DNA of 64,000 bases from Streptomyces sp. NBC_01571 (GTDB taxonomy: Bacteria; Actinomycetota; Actinomycetes; Streptomycetales; Streptomycetaceae), in assembly GCF_026339875.1 (NCBI RefSeq), contig NZ_JAPEPZ010000001.1:8680001-8744000 (forward strand), in the 5' to 3' direction. Positions 1-9,039 of the stretch are shown piece after piece (position 1 is the stretch's first letter; each line of letters begins with the position of its first letter). The notes beneath the pieces were generated by a model that worked only from the letters and a program-made list of their open reading frames with translations, searched no databases and was not told where the DNA came from. The position numbers and the translations under genes are program-made.

Positions 1-2
1 GT

Positions 3-2204
3 CAGGCATCCTTCGGCCGGGGCGAGCAGACCCTGTCCGACACCAGCGTCCGCGACACTTGGGAGATCACCCCGGACCGCATCACGCTCGGTGGGACTGA
101 CTGGGACCGCACCCTGGACGGCGTTCTCGACGGTGTCCGCACCGCGCTCGGTCTGCCGCCCACTACCGTCCTACGTGCCGAGCCGCACGCACTGCTCGTC
201 TACGGCAAGGGCCAGTTCTTCCTGCCGCACCAGGACTCCGAGAAGGACGACTCCATGGTGGGCACCCTGGTCGTCTCGCTGCCCTCGCACCACACCGGCG
301 GCGAACTCGTCGTCTCGCACGCCGGCCGCAGCGTCGTCCACCAGGCGTCCCGGGAGAAGCTGACCTTCGCCGCCTTCTACGCGGACTGCCTGCACGAGGT
401 GAAGCCCGTCAAGTCCGGTTACCGCGTCACCCTCACCATGAACCTCCTCGCTGAACGCGTCCGCCCTGCCGGCGAGGACGACGGGGACTCGGTCGCCGAC
501 CTGGCCCACTGCCTGACCGAACACTTCACCGAGCCGGCCGAAGAGCGCTACGCCTACGGCCGCCAGAAGGCCGCGCCTCCGAACCGCCTCGTGTACCTCC
601 TCGACCACGAGTACACCCAGCGCGGCCTGGACTGGGACCGCCTCAAGGGAGCCGACGCCACCCGCACCACCCTGCTCCGCCACGCCGCCGCACAGACGGA
701 CTGCGAAGCGGTCCTCGCGTTGGCCGAGGTGAAGGAGACCTGGGACGCGCACGCGCCGTACGACCGCCACGACTACTACGGCGAGGTCGAGCACTACGAC
801 GACTGCGACGACGAGGAGTGCGAGGGTGAATGCCTCCTGGACCCCGACGGGGAACCCGGCGCCGAGCGCAGCCGCAGCGGCGACTTCTCCAACTACGAAC
901 TCAACGAACTGATCGACGACGAGATCACACTGAGCTGGTGGACCCGCCCGCACGGCACCGGCGGCGAGCAGATCAACCTGCCCGTCGCGTACGCCGAAGT
1001 GTGCGCCACCACCGAGAACAAAGACCTGACGCCCTACCAGTCCGAGTACGAGGGCTACATGGGCAACTACGGCAACACCCTCGACCGCTGGTACCGGCGG
1101 GCCGCCGTGGTCCTGTGGCCCCGGCAGCGCTCGTTCACGGCCCGCGCCGAGGCCGGCTCCGAGGGCGCACTGCGGGAACTTCAGGGCCACCTGGATGCCG
1201 GAGACCTCGACCGGGCGCGCACGCTCGCCCGGTCACTCGCCCCGTTCTGGAAGCACCACGGTTCGGGCGAGGCGGCCGCGGCGCTCTTCGCCGCAGCCCT
1301 GCCCGTCGCGGTGGGACTGCGGGAAGCAGACACTGCCGCGATGCTCCTCGCGCCCTTCGGGGTGGAGACCCTGGGCGAGCTGCACGCCCCAGGTCTCGCG
1401 GCAGCGGCCGCCCGGTACGGAAGGACGTGGGCCCGCGGGGCCGTCAGCAGCTGGTTCGGCACGGTTGGCGCGTACACCGGGGCCGACCGCGCGGCCTGGC
1501 TCGAATCACTGCCCGGCCTGTGCACCGCGCTGCAGGCTGCCGACGGCGATGGGGACGCGATGGCCTCGCCGCTGGCCGAAGGCGCCTGGCAAGCAGTCGA
1601 GCAGCAGCTCACCAGCTGGCTCGGCATCGGCCGCGAGACGGAGCGCCGCACAGGAATGGAGCGGCTCGGCGCATCACTGGCCCGCGTCCTGCAGGCGGCA
1701 GGACCCGAGACCGCCGACACCATCGCCGCCACGCTGCGCGGCCTGCCGGACACCGCCCTGGAATGCCTGCTCCCCGCCCTGCGCACCGCGGCCCACCACC
1801 CGGTGACCATACGTGACGGCGCACCCTCAGCCCGCGCCTTCCAGACCCTCGCCGAGCACTGTGAGGACCGGCTCACCGCGGCCCTCACCCGCCCCGCACG
1901 CGCGGCCGACGACTGGTCCCTCACCCCGGCCGGGACATGCCGCACTGGCTGCGGACTCTGCCCCGACTTGGACGCCTTCCTCACCTCCAGCACCCGCCAC
2001 GTCATGGAATGGCCGCTCGCGAAAGACGGACGCCGCCACCTCCACAGCCGCATCGACCAGGCCGGCCTGCCTGTCTCCCACACCACCCGGCGCCAGGGAC
2101 GCCCCTACGTCCTGGTCCTGACCAAGACGAAAGCCGTCTTCACCCGCGAACAGGTGGCCCGCACCCGCGCCGAGACCGACCTGGCGTGGCTGCGGGACAA
2201 ATGA
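3..2204 (+). CDS. 2OG-Fe(II) oxygenase-like protein, 5' truncated by window
   Basis: The reading frame is open from the first bases, so the true start lies outside the window; the first internal ATG (255) falls inside the conserved domain and is not the start. The N-terminal part has the prolyl-4-hydroxylase-type dioxygenase signature: an HQD iron-binding motif (about 219-227), the strand GTLVVSLPSHHTGGELVV, then the distal histidine and 2-oxoglutarate-binding arginine in LHEVKPVKSGYRVTLTMNL (about 390-445). The remaining ~550 residues match no family I recognise; they include an acidic Asp/Glu-rich stretch and a late cysteine cluster (CRTGCGLCPDL). By family, the protein would hydroxylate a protein or other substrate using Fe(II), O2 and 2-oxoglutarate. 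The substrate is unknown. The next gene is about 1 kb downstream. Confidence 0.75.
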   Translation, partial: QASFGRGEQTLSDTSVRDTWEITPDRITLGGTDWDRTLDGVLDGVRTALGLPPTTVLRAEPHALLVYGKGQFFLPHQDSEKDDSMVGTLVVSLPSHHTGGELVVSHAGRSVVHQASREKLTFAAFYADCLHEVKPVKSGYRVTLTMNLLAERVRPAGEDDGDSVADLAHCLTEHFTEPAEERYAYGRQKAAPPNRLVYLLDHEYTQRGLDWDRLKGADATRTTLLRHAAAQTDCEAVLALAEVKETWDAHAPYDRHDYYGEVEHYDDCDDEECEGECLLDPDGEPGAERSRSGDFSNYELNELIDDEITLSWWTRPHGTGGEQINLPVAYAEVCATTENKDLTPYQSEYEGYMGNYGNTLDRWYRRAAVVLWPRQRSFTARAEAGSEGALRELQGHLDAGDLDRARTLARSLAPFWKHHGSGEAAAALFAAALPVAVGLREADTAAMLLAPFGVETLGELHAPGLAAAAARYGRTWARGAVSSWFGTVGAYTGADRAAWLESLPGLCTALQAADGDGDAMASPLAEGAWQAVEQQLTSWLGIGRETERRTGMERLGASLARVLQAAGPETADTIAATLRGLPDTALECLLPALRTAAHHPVTIRDGAPSARAFQTLAEHCEDRLTAALTRPARAADDWSLTPAGTCRTGCGLCPDLDAFLTSSTRHVMEWPLAKDGRRHLHSRIDQAGLPVSHTTRRQGRPYVLVLTKTKAVFTREQVARTRAETDLAWLRDK

Positions 2205-2291
2205 CCCCAGCCGCGCGGCTGAGGGCGGCTGTCGATGTCAGGGCGAACCTCTGGGCCGCGACTTCCGCGGCAGCCCCGACAGATCACGTTG

Positions 2292-2411
2292 GTCGTCAAG
2301 GCCATCCTGACCTTGCAGTACCTCATCCGCGATCGGGATGTCGGCTACCTCTCACCAGCCGAGTTCGAACAGCAGCGCCTACGAGCAGATAAACACGCGA
2401 TTGCAGCATGA
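2292..2411 (+). pseudogene. Possible IS3-type transposase C-terminal remnant
   Basis: A short frame ending in TGA at 2409-2411 encodes a peptide containing GYLSPAEFEQQRLRADKHA. The GYLSPAEFE motif is typical of the C-terminus of IS3-family OrfB transposases, where it usually reads HSALGYLSPxxYE. The catalytic domain is absent and no IS ends are visible. The match is short, so this is tentative. Confidence 0.35.
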
Positions 2412-2589
2412 GCCCCTGTGCCTACACTCCGGGGACGCCTTAGCAGCACTTCACCCCGTCAGCGTAAACACCCGCTGTCCGACCGCAGGCGGTAACTTCA
2501 ATGCCGGACTTCTAGACAGCCCTGACTCAGACGTCCGCGTGTTTCATCAGGTCATGGGTGAACTCTTCTGACCTCGGCGCCGTAACTAC

Positions 2590-2816
2590 AAGTGTTGTCC
2601 TCCGTAGTACCTGACGAGCGGAGAGCTTATGCCTGGAGTTACGAGGAAGCGCTGTAGGCAGAGCTGTCTACGCCTGGTCAGCACCCTTCGTAGACAGTGC
2701 TTCGGGGCTGGTTCTGTTATCGGGCCAGCCCCTCACCGTCGCATCCGGCACGCCGAACGGAGTCAGGACCACACGACTAGCTACATGCATTGGGGAAGGT
2801 TCCTTCCCCTTTTTTT
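2590..2816 (+). ncRNA. Candidate structured non-coding RNA
   Basis: Two perfect 8-bp inverted repeats follow each other: TGTCTACG (2665-2672) with CGTAGACA (2689-2696), and GGGGCTGG (2704-2711) with CCAGCCCC (2725-2732). About 60 nt later comes a classical intrinsic terminator. No open reading frame here resembles a protein. Hairpins followed by a terminator suggest a short stable transcript, but no known RNA family is recognised and no promoter was identified, so the 5' end is a guess. Confidence 0.35.
2792..2816 (+). terminator. Intrinsic terminator
   Basis: GGGGAAGG and CCTTCCCC form a tight hairpin (2792-2809) followed directly by seven T residues (2810-2816). Such a U-run terminator is uncommon in high-GC actinobacteria. 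Confidence 0.7.
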
Positions 2817-3227
2817 GGATACGGAATATATCTCACATGTGAAATCTTTTCTCCGCCCTGATGTCGCTGATGCAGTAAGAAGCGGGGGGGGGGGGGCTTC
2901 CCCATCCGGAAAGAGATTGGTTTTTGAAATTTATTTCTGTGAGCATCTTCAGTCTGATACATGAAGCGCTGCGTAGTCGTCGACGTCACTTCTCCGGAAA
3001 TCCGGTGGATTCCGGAGTGAAGGCTCAGTGGGGAACCTAAAGGCCTACTCCGGACATGTGTGAAGAATGTGGTCAGTGTAGATGAGAAAGGAGAAATAGA
3101 TCGTAAATCGCTCGGAGTTGTTCCAGGGAATGCACCAGTGGGGATTTCTGTCTCATTCCGTTTATTGTGTCCGATGATTTGGTTCACTTTTTAGTGTGAT
3201 CGATATCTTTAGGTCAGGATTTTTTGT

Positions 3228-3905
3228 ATGAAAGGTTCTCTTTTCTCCGGTGAACATATGGTTCAACCGGTTATGGAAGCGGGCATGAGTGTCGAGAACG
3301 CCAAGTGTATTAAGCATGCGGTGTATGGCGAGATGTTTGCCCGCCAGGGCGCGATGGTCGCTTATCGCGGCAGCCTCAAGTTCGAGCGCAAGGGCCAGGG
3401 TGTGGGAGGGATGCTCAAGCGCGCGGTGACGGGTGAGGGGTTGCCACTGATGGTGGTGCGGGGGCAGGGCGAGGCGTGGTTCGCGCACGAGGCGCAGAAT
3501 TGCTTCATCGTCGAGGTCGAGACTGGTGACGAGTTCACGGTCAACGGTCGTAACGTGCTGTGTTTCGACGCCTCGCTGTCGTACCGGGTTGCGATGGTGA
3601 AGGGCGCGGGCATGGCCGGCGGTGGGTTGTTCAACAGTGTTTTCACGGGGCAGGGCAGGCTGGGGCTGATGTGTGAAGGGAACCCCCTCGTCATACCTGT
3701 GTCGGCTCAGTACCCGGTGTTCGTCGACACGGACGCGGTGGTCGGTTGGACGGCAGCGTTACGGACCTCGTTGCACCGTTCGCAGTCCATCGGGTCGATG
3801 TTGAGGGGCGGTTCCGGCGAGGTCGTGCAGTTGATGTTACAAGGTGAGGGGTGCGTTGTCGTACGGCCGAGCGAGGTGACACCGGAGAAGGAACAGCGGC
3901 GTTGA
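3228..3905 (+). CDS. AIM24 family protein
   Basis: This 225-residue protein has the repeated beta-strand pattern of the AIM24 family (formerly DUF124), for example MVAYRGSLKFERKGQG near the N-terminus, then GEAWFAHEAQN and GDEFTVNGRNVLCFD in the middle. The family is named after yeast AIM24, a mitochondrial protein; bacterial members are small soluble beta-rich proteins of uncertain role. The length is normal for bacterial homologues. The ATG at 3228 follows an AGG-containing stretch and an AT-rich leader. The gene stands alone, between non-coding DNA and a transposase fragment. Confidence 0.85.
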   Translation: MKGSLFSGEHMVQPVMEAGMSVENAKCIKHAVYGEMFARQGAMVAYRGSLKFERKGQGVGGMLKRAVTGEGLPLMVVRGQGEAWFAHEAQNCFIVEVETGDEFTVNGRNVLCFDASLSYRVAMVKGAGMAGGGLFNSVFTGQGRLGLMCEGNPLVIPVSAQYPVFVDTDAVVGWTAALRTSLHRSQSIGSMLRGGSGEVVQLMLQGEGCVVVRPSEVTPEKEQRR

Positions 3906-3959
3906 AGTGCCAAAGCCGTTGCTTTGTCTATGTCGTGGTGTCGCGAAGTGTGATGACTG

Positions 3960-4191
3960 ATGCATCGACCCTCGGGGACGAGGGCCGTTTCTGATGCCGG
4001 ACCGCACCGCGGCGGCCCTCACCACGTGGTTGCACGAGCACCCCAGCGCGGAGATCGTGTGCCGGGACCGCGTGAGCGCGTATACCGAGGCTGTCCGGAC
4101 CGCCTGCCCCGAGGCCGCGCAGGTCGCGGAAAGGGTTTCATCTCTGGATGAACCTGTGCGAGCCGTCAAGAATGAGGAAGTAGGGGGCTGA
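3960..4191 (+). pseudogene. ISL3-family transposase fragment
   Basis: The frame starting at 3994 reads PDRTAAALTTWLHEHPSAE followed by IVCRDRVSAYTEAVRTACPEAAQVAERV. This is the characteristic internal segment of ISL3-family transposases (…DRxAxTLxxWLxxHPgvevVCRDRasaYaegar…). The ~65 residues are only a small part of a ~400-500 residue enzyme, with neither terminus present and no recognisable ends. It is a relic that marks past insertion and deletion in this region. Confidence 0.7.
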
Positions 4192-5101
4192 TGAGAAGCG
4201 GTATAGCTGGGGTGACATGCGCTGAGGCCGGTATGACGGTCCGCAGCCTGGCTGCTTCTGGTCACACGAGAAGAGCTTCTCCTACTTTACGGGTCACTGT
4301 GTGACCTCTCGCTGAAGACTCGGTTTACCCTCTGGCGAGAGGAAGCATCGTGGTGTCCAATTCGGTTCACACGATCACGAAAAATGCCCAAACCTGCTTG
4401 AAGCAGTCACAGGCCACACCTCAGCTGCGGGCTCACGACGCGTGGGCTCTGCCAGTCGAGAGCCTCGGAGAGGTTCTGGGTGTGTCCTTCTCCGAGCGGG
4501 AACTGATCGAAGATCACCAGGCATGGCTCATCGTCCTTCGCGGCCTGATCGTCGTCATCACGGTCCCCGGACTGTCCGACAAGGCGAAGGAACGTCTTGT
4601 CCGAAGGCTGTTCTCCGAATACATCCAGCACGGCTGGTCCGCCATCACGATGGACTCGAATGGCGGGATCACCTACGTCGAGACCGGTCTGGAGGGGATC
4701 GCTCCGGAGGACTGTTCGGTAGTCGATCCACCTGTGCACCCGAAACGAAGCCAGAACGTGCGCGAGCTCTACCAAGGGACCGCCTACGAGGCGCTGCACG
4801 GCTGGCGCGGCGACGATGAGGTGATCGCGGCGCTGCGCACACTCATCACCGATGCGCTCAACGGCACGGCCGAGGATGTGCCGGAGGAGGCCTACCCATT
4901 GCCCGAGAGCGTGGGGGCGGCAGTCTCCATCGGTTACGACGAACAGGGCGCGCCGCACCCTCTCGTCTGGGTCCGCACGGACATCTCCAGCGGACTGCGA
5001 GCTGACCGGAAAACTCCACGGTCAGGTGGGTACGGCGAGATAGCCCCTCGGCGGTGGCTGTCGGGGGCTCTTGCGGGGTGTTCGGGGGTGTCGGGAGGAG
5101 T

Positions 5102-6433
5102 TCAGGCGGCTGCCGGGGCGAGGGTGACGTCGTGGCCGAGGGCCTTGAGCTGGCGGACCAGGTCGCGGGCCTTGCGTGCGGGGTCGAGGTTGCGGGCATG
5201 GAAGTCCGCGCCCAGTTCGCGGTAGCGGGCGGTCGGGTTGGCCATCAGGTGCCAGACGGACACCAGGATCGAGCGGGCGACCGCGACCAGGGCTTTCATG
5301 TGGCCGCGGCGTTTGACGATGCGCCGGTAGCGGGCGCCGAGGAAGGTGTCGGTGCGCGCGGCGGAGATCGCCGCCTAGCCCAGGGCTCCCCGGAGCCAGG
5401 GATTGCCCTTGCCCGTCGGCCCGGAGGTGTTCTTCCCGCCGGACTGGATGGTGCGTGGGGAGAGTTTCGCCCAGGAGACAAGGTGGCCGGCGGTGGGGAA
5501 GACGGTCATGTCCAGGCCGGTCTCGGCGAGGATCACCTGAGCGGTGCTGGGGCCGACGCCGGGGATCTCGTCGAGTCGTTCCACGTCGGTGATCGGCATC
5601 AGCGTGCCCTGACCCGGGCCTTCGTCGTCCTCGGTGGTGGACAGTTCGGCCAGGCGGATGGTGATCCGGGCGGTGAGCTTGTCGATCTGCACGGTGAGGT
5701 AATCGACGGTGTCCAGCAGCATCCGGCACATGAACGCGTGGTGCTCCTCGAAACGCCCGGTCAGGGCTTCGGCGAGGGTGGTGTGACTGGCCTTGATCGT
5801 GCCGTGGGCCAGGTCCGCGAGGGCCTTGGGGCTGCGCTCGCCCGCGATCAGGGCCTCCAGCATCGCGCGCCCCGAGACCCCGAAGATGTCGGCGATCACG
5901 GTGGACAGCTTGATCTGGGCGTCTTCGAGGAGCTTCTCGGTTCGCTGCTTGTGGCGGGTGCGCTCGTGGGTCATCACCGCACGCGCCCGGGTGAGGTCGC
6001 GCAGTTCACGGACCGGCTTCGGGGGCACGAACGAGGCCCGGAGCATGCCGCGCTCGGCCAGCTTCGCCAGCCAGACCGCGTCCAGGCGGTCGGTCTTCGG
6101 CCGGCCTGGGACGTTCTTGACGTCGCGGGCGTTGACCAGCCAGCACTCCAGGCCACGCGACTCCAACAGGAAGAAGTACGGCTTCCAGTAGGTCGATGTG
6201 GCTTCCATGACCACGCGGGTGACGCCCTGGCAGATGAGGTGGTCGGCCAGGTCCAGGATCGCGCCGCTGGTCGCGATGGTGTTGAAGACGCGCTGGGTCC
6301 GAAAGCCCGGCCTGTCCTCGTGCGGCAGGCGCACGCACACCATCCCGGACGCCTTGGCGATGTCGATCGCCGCGACCCGCTCCACAAGCTCGACCGCCTG
6401 CTCGATCTCCTCGATGTCTTCGGCCTCAGCCAT
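5102..6433 (-). pseudogene. IS110-family transposase with in-frame amber codon
   Basis: The ATG at 6433 follows a strong GGGGAGGGG ribosome site. The N-terminal DEDD (RuvC-like) domain shows AAIDIAKASG, VVMEATSTYW and VPGRPKTDRLDAVWLAKL; the C-terminal Tnp IS116/IS110/IS902 domain shows LDEIPGVGPSTAQVILAETG and FPTAGHLVSWAKLSPR. At 5375-5377 a TAG interrupts the frame after residue 352, directly after WLRGALG, where relatives have Gln or Glu. The same frame then continues for 90 more residues with normal family sequence to a TGA at 5102. The intact product would be ~443 residues, the usual length. The stop removes the conserved C-terminal tail, so the enzyme is probably inactive unless TAG is read through. 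Confidence 0.85.
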
Positions 6434-6667
6434 GAACCCCTCCCCCTTCACACCGTGCCAGTACAGGACGGTGCCTGCCCGTGGGACCGCTGGGGGAGCG
6501 AGAATCTGACCGGCATGCTCGGAGGCAACAGTGCGTGGCCCCTCTGCGGTCCCGGCGCCAGACTGACCTACGGGCTCACAGTCCCAACGAAGCATCGGGG
6601 TCGGCGGGCAGGCACCGCGATCATGTTTTCACGCCAGCAAGGCGTACCCGAAAGGGATCAGGGGGAC
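6434..6667 (-). ncRNA. Putative IS110 bridge-RNA region
   Basis: IS110-group elements are known to encode a bridge RNA in the non-coding end upstream of the transposase, with one loop pairing to the donor ends and one to the target. This segment is the corresponding end. It contains CTGACCGG (6506-6513) and GGGGGA (6492-6497), matching the element's own end sequences. It also contains CTGACCTACGGGCT (6563-6576), resembling the target flank CTGACCTGTGGGGCT (6667 onward). The fold and transcript ends were not determined. Confidence 0.4.
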
Positions 6668-6902
6668 TGACCTGTGGGGCTACTGCGCCGCCCTGTGTGT
6701 CAGCCTCGACCGCCTGGACGTCGAACCCGACGAGAACGGGATCTACTACGTGGGAATGGAGCGTTCGCCGGTGACCGGTCCAGGTGTGGCACTGCTCGCG
6801 GCGGTCACGCTGCAACGGATGGGCCGGCGCCCCGAGGACTGTGCTTTCCCGCTCCTCGCGCCCCCCGCGGCGGAGGAGGCAGCAACGCTCTTGGCGGCGT
6901 GA

Positions 6903-7557
6903 CGAGGACGCGCAATCAACGTCGAGAGTGGTTCAGGCTGATCAGCCCCGTCGCGCTCTACCGCCTTCTGTACTCGGTGACATCGCCGGGTGCAGAAGGC
7001 GTTGAGCGAAGGTGTATGACGTCACCGCGTCGGCTGGGTGGGTGTGGAGCCCGGAGCCGGAGAGTTACCAGGGTGTGGGGCGACGCCCGGGCCGAGACAG
7101 TGATCTTGCCGCCGTGTCACGCCCGACCGCAGCGGGCAGCCCTTCTGCCGCGTTCGTGATGGCCGTGCGGGAGTCCTGGTCGAGGGTGGTGGGCTGTTTG
7201 CTCTCCCTGTCGTGATCAGGGTGCGATGGGATGGTTTCTTGCTCCCGCAGATGACAGAGGCAGGGAATCGAAATTGTGTTCGTAAAGGGTGCGGTGGCGA
7301 AGGGGTGGGATCTATCTGAGATCCGGATGTGTCTGCCCTCCGGTCTGGCGTTTTGCTGCCCAGAGGTCGCCTTGCCCCATCCGCTCGTTGACTCTGCCGA
7401 GCTCGGTTGTCAGTGGTGGCCTCTACGGTTTCTTGTATCGGCGCGGAATGACGATGCATGGCTGCGCGGGCATGGGTGCCGGCCGAGTAGGGCGTGCGTT
7501 TCCGCCGTTGGCGGGAAATGCGGTCGTACCCGCCGGGGCAGTGAGAGGGCAGGATGT
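6903..7557. other. Intergenic stretch upstream of the Wadjet operon
   Basis: About 650 bp without a supportable gene. A frame open into jetA from 7276 lacks plausible coding sequence before 7558. The operon promoter is presumably here, but no confident -35/-10 pair could be assigned. Confidence 0.5.
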
Positions 7558-9039
7558 ATGGAGTTGGACTACGACCGTCTGGTCGCCCTACGCAAGCAGA
7601 GCGCTGCTTGGCGGCTGCTGAAGGCCGACAACGCCGCGCTGATGTTGAGCTTCTTCAACAAGGTGTTCGTCGAGCAGGGAGCGCGCTCGATTGCGGGTGC
7701 GGAGCTTGTTGAACGGCTGGACGACGAGCTGTTCGCACTCAACGGTCGGCTGGGGCAGGGCACGTTTCCCAAGTCCGCGAAGGCGTATCTTGACGACTGG
7801 TCGGGGCAGGGAAACGGCTGGCTGCGCAAGTACTACCCGCCGGATTTGGACGAGCCGCACTATGACGCTACGGCTGCGGTTGAGAAGGCAATCGCGTGGG
7901 TCCGGTCGCTGGAGGAGCGTTCGTTCGTCGGTACGGAGTCGCGTCTGAACACGATCTTCGATCTGCTGCGGCAGATGACGTTCGGCACCGAAACCGACCC
8001 CGAAGCGCGGCTGGCGGAGCTCATGCGGCGACGGCATGAAATCGATCAGGAAATCGAGCGTGTTGCAGCCGGCGAGGTGGACGTCCTGGACAGCGCGGCG
8101 CTGCGGGACCGTTACCAGCAGGTGACGACGACGGCGCATGGGCTGCTGGCCGACTTCCGCGAGGTCGAGGCGAACTTCCGGGACCTCGACCGAGACCTGC
8201 GGAGCAAGATCGCCGCGTGGGACGGGGCCAAGGGCGAACTCCTGGATGAGGTGCTGGGTAGCCGCGAGAGCATCGCGGAGTCGGACCAGGGGCGGACCTT
8301 CCAGGCGTTCTACGACTTCCTCCTCGCTCCGAGCCGTCAGGACGAACTCAAGACGCTTCTGGCCGCGGTTGAGGCCATGGAGGCGATCGGCGAGCCCGAT
8401 CCGCGGATGCGTCGCATGGCCCGGGACTGGCTGGAGGCCGCCGAACGCACCCAGAACACGGTGCGGCAACTGTCGGATCAGCTGCGCCGGTTCCTGGACG
8501 ACCAGGTGCGCTCGGAAGACCGCCGCGTCCTGCACCTGGTGCGCGGGATCGAGACGCAGGCTCTAGCCCTGCGCGACGTGCCGGGTGTGAATCTCGTCGC
8601 CGAGATCGATGCGGCAGCCCCGGCCATCGCCCTGCCGATGGAACGGCCCTTGTACACGCCGCTGGTCAAGGCGCCCATCGACAGCACCGGCATCGAGGCG
8701 GGGGACGAGGAGTTCACCGCCGACGCCTTGTTCGAGGCCGTGTATGTGGATCCCGCTCGGCTCACGGCCGCGGTGCATCACGCTCTGGGCTCGCGCACAC
8801 AGGTGTCCTTGGCCGAGACGCTGCGTGAGCATCCCCTGGAGCAGGGGCTTGCCGAACTGGTCGCCTACTTCGCGCTACCGGAAGACGGATTCACCACCGT
8901 GTTCGACGACCACCGCCAAGAAGAGATCACATGGACCGGTGAGGGCGACGTTCAGCAAGTCGCCACCGTGCCCGTGGTCACTTTTGCTCGCACCAGCCCC
9001 GGCATCGCCTGGGTCTCCAGCCCGAAGGAGGGGCGATGA
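7558..9039 (+). CDS. jetA: Wadjet protein JetA (DUF3375, kleisin-like)
   Basis: This ~493-residue protein belongs to DUF3375, the JetA subunit of Wadjet. Diagnostic features are the N-terminus with [20 protein letters not shown], the early motif [20 protein letters not shown], and a long helical middle rich in Glu/Arg (about 150-320). JetA is the kleisin-like subunit that joins JetB and the JetC ATPase in an SMC-type complex which extrudes and cleaves small circular DNA such as plasmids. I chose the ATG at 7558, preceded by AGGGCAGGA, because sequence upstream in the same frame is not conserved-looking. The stop overlaps the next start (ATGA), so translation is coupled to jetB. Confidence 0.9.
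   Translation: MELDYDRLVALRKQSAAWRLLKADNAALMLSFFNKVFVEQGARSIAGAELVERLDDELFALNGRLGQGTFPKSAKAYLDDWSGQGNGWLRKYYPPDLDEPHYDATAAVEKAIAWVRSLEERSFVGTESRLNTIFDLLRQMTFGTETDPEARLAELMRRRHEIDQEIERVAAGEVDVLDSAALRDRYQQVTTTAHGLLADFREVEANFRDLDRDLRSKIAAWDGAKGELLDEVLGSRESIAESDQGRTFQAFYDFLLAPSRQDELKTLLAAVEAMEAIGEPDPRMRRMARDWLEAAERTQNTVRQLSDQLRRFLDDQVRSEDRRVLHLVRGIETQALALRDVPGVNLVAEIDAAAPAIALPMERPLYTPLVKAPIDSTGIEAGDEEFTADALFEAVYVDPARLTAAVHHALGSRTQVSLAETLREHPLEQGLAELVAYFALPEDGFTTVFDDHRQEEITWTGEGDVQQVATVPVVTFARTSPGIAWVSSPKEGR

Larger units (their letters stand above)
2205..3227. other. Non-coding stretch of ~1 kb, locally AT-rich
   Basis: No convincing protein gene is visible here. It contains a possible transposase tail (2292-2411), a structured RNA candidate with an intrinsic terminator (about 2590-2816), a run of 13 G residues (2884-2896), and an AT-rich leader before the AIM24 gene. 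The local composition is clearly lower in GC than the flanking genes, which fits imported or non-coding DNA. Confidence 0.6.
5002..6672 (-). mobile_element. IS110-family insertion sequence, ~1.67 kb
   Basis: The element is bounded by a direct CTGACC (5002-5007 and 6667-6672), one copy being the target or core sequence. It carries a single DEDD transposase gene on the minus strand, a short end after the gene (about 5002-5101) and a longer non-coding end before it (about 6434-6667). There are no terminal inverted repeats of the usual kind, which fits IS110. The boundaries were deduced from restoration of the interrupted host frame and are exact to within the 6-bp ambiguity. Confidence 0.8.
4350..6902 (+). 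pseudogene. Unknown gene interrupted by the IS110 element
   Basis: The 5' part runs from a GTG at 4350 (AGAGGA ribosome site at 4338-4343) to about 5003. The continuation is found after the element, from 6669 to the TGA at 6900-6902. Removing the insertion at the repeated CTGACC restores one frame of about 295 residues, reading ...SGLRA|DLWGYCAALCVSLDRLD... across the junction. With the element present, the 5' part reads into IS sequence and ends only at 5225 with an unrelated tail. The rebuilt protein has a hydrophobic strand LRGLIVVITVPG near residue 65-75 and an acidic middle region, and matches no family I know. Confidence 0.75.

Noticed and set aside
171..1190. Long minus-strand open frame opposite the oxygenase gene
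   Set aside because: It is a shadow frame produced by high GC at third positions; it is Val/Leu/Ala/Gly-rich without family features, and the plus frame has clear dioxygenase motifs.
2338..2571. Small open frame after the oxygenase gene
   Set aside because: No ribosome site and no coding character; the region looks non-coding.
2590..2816. Retron-type RNA
   Set aside because: No reverse transcriptase gene is nearby and the a1/a2 pairing typical of retrons was not seen.
5054..6670. 538-codon plus-strand open frame across the IS element
   Set aside because: It runs antisense to the transposase and shows only low-complexity sequence; the minus strand carries the clear IS110 domains.
7276..7557. 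Upstream extension of jetA
   Set aside because: The extra ~94 residues do not resemble DUF3375 starts, and a better ribosome site precedes the ATG at 7558.
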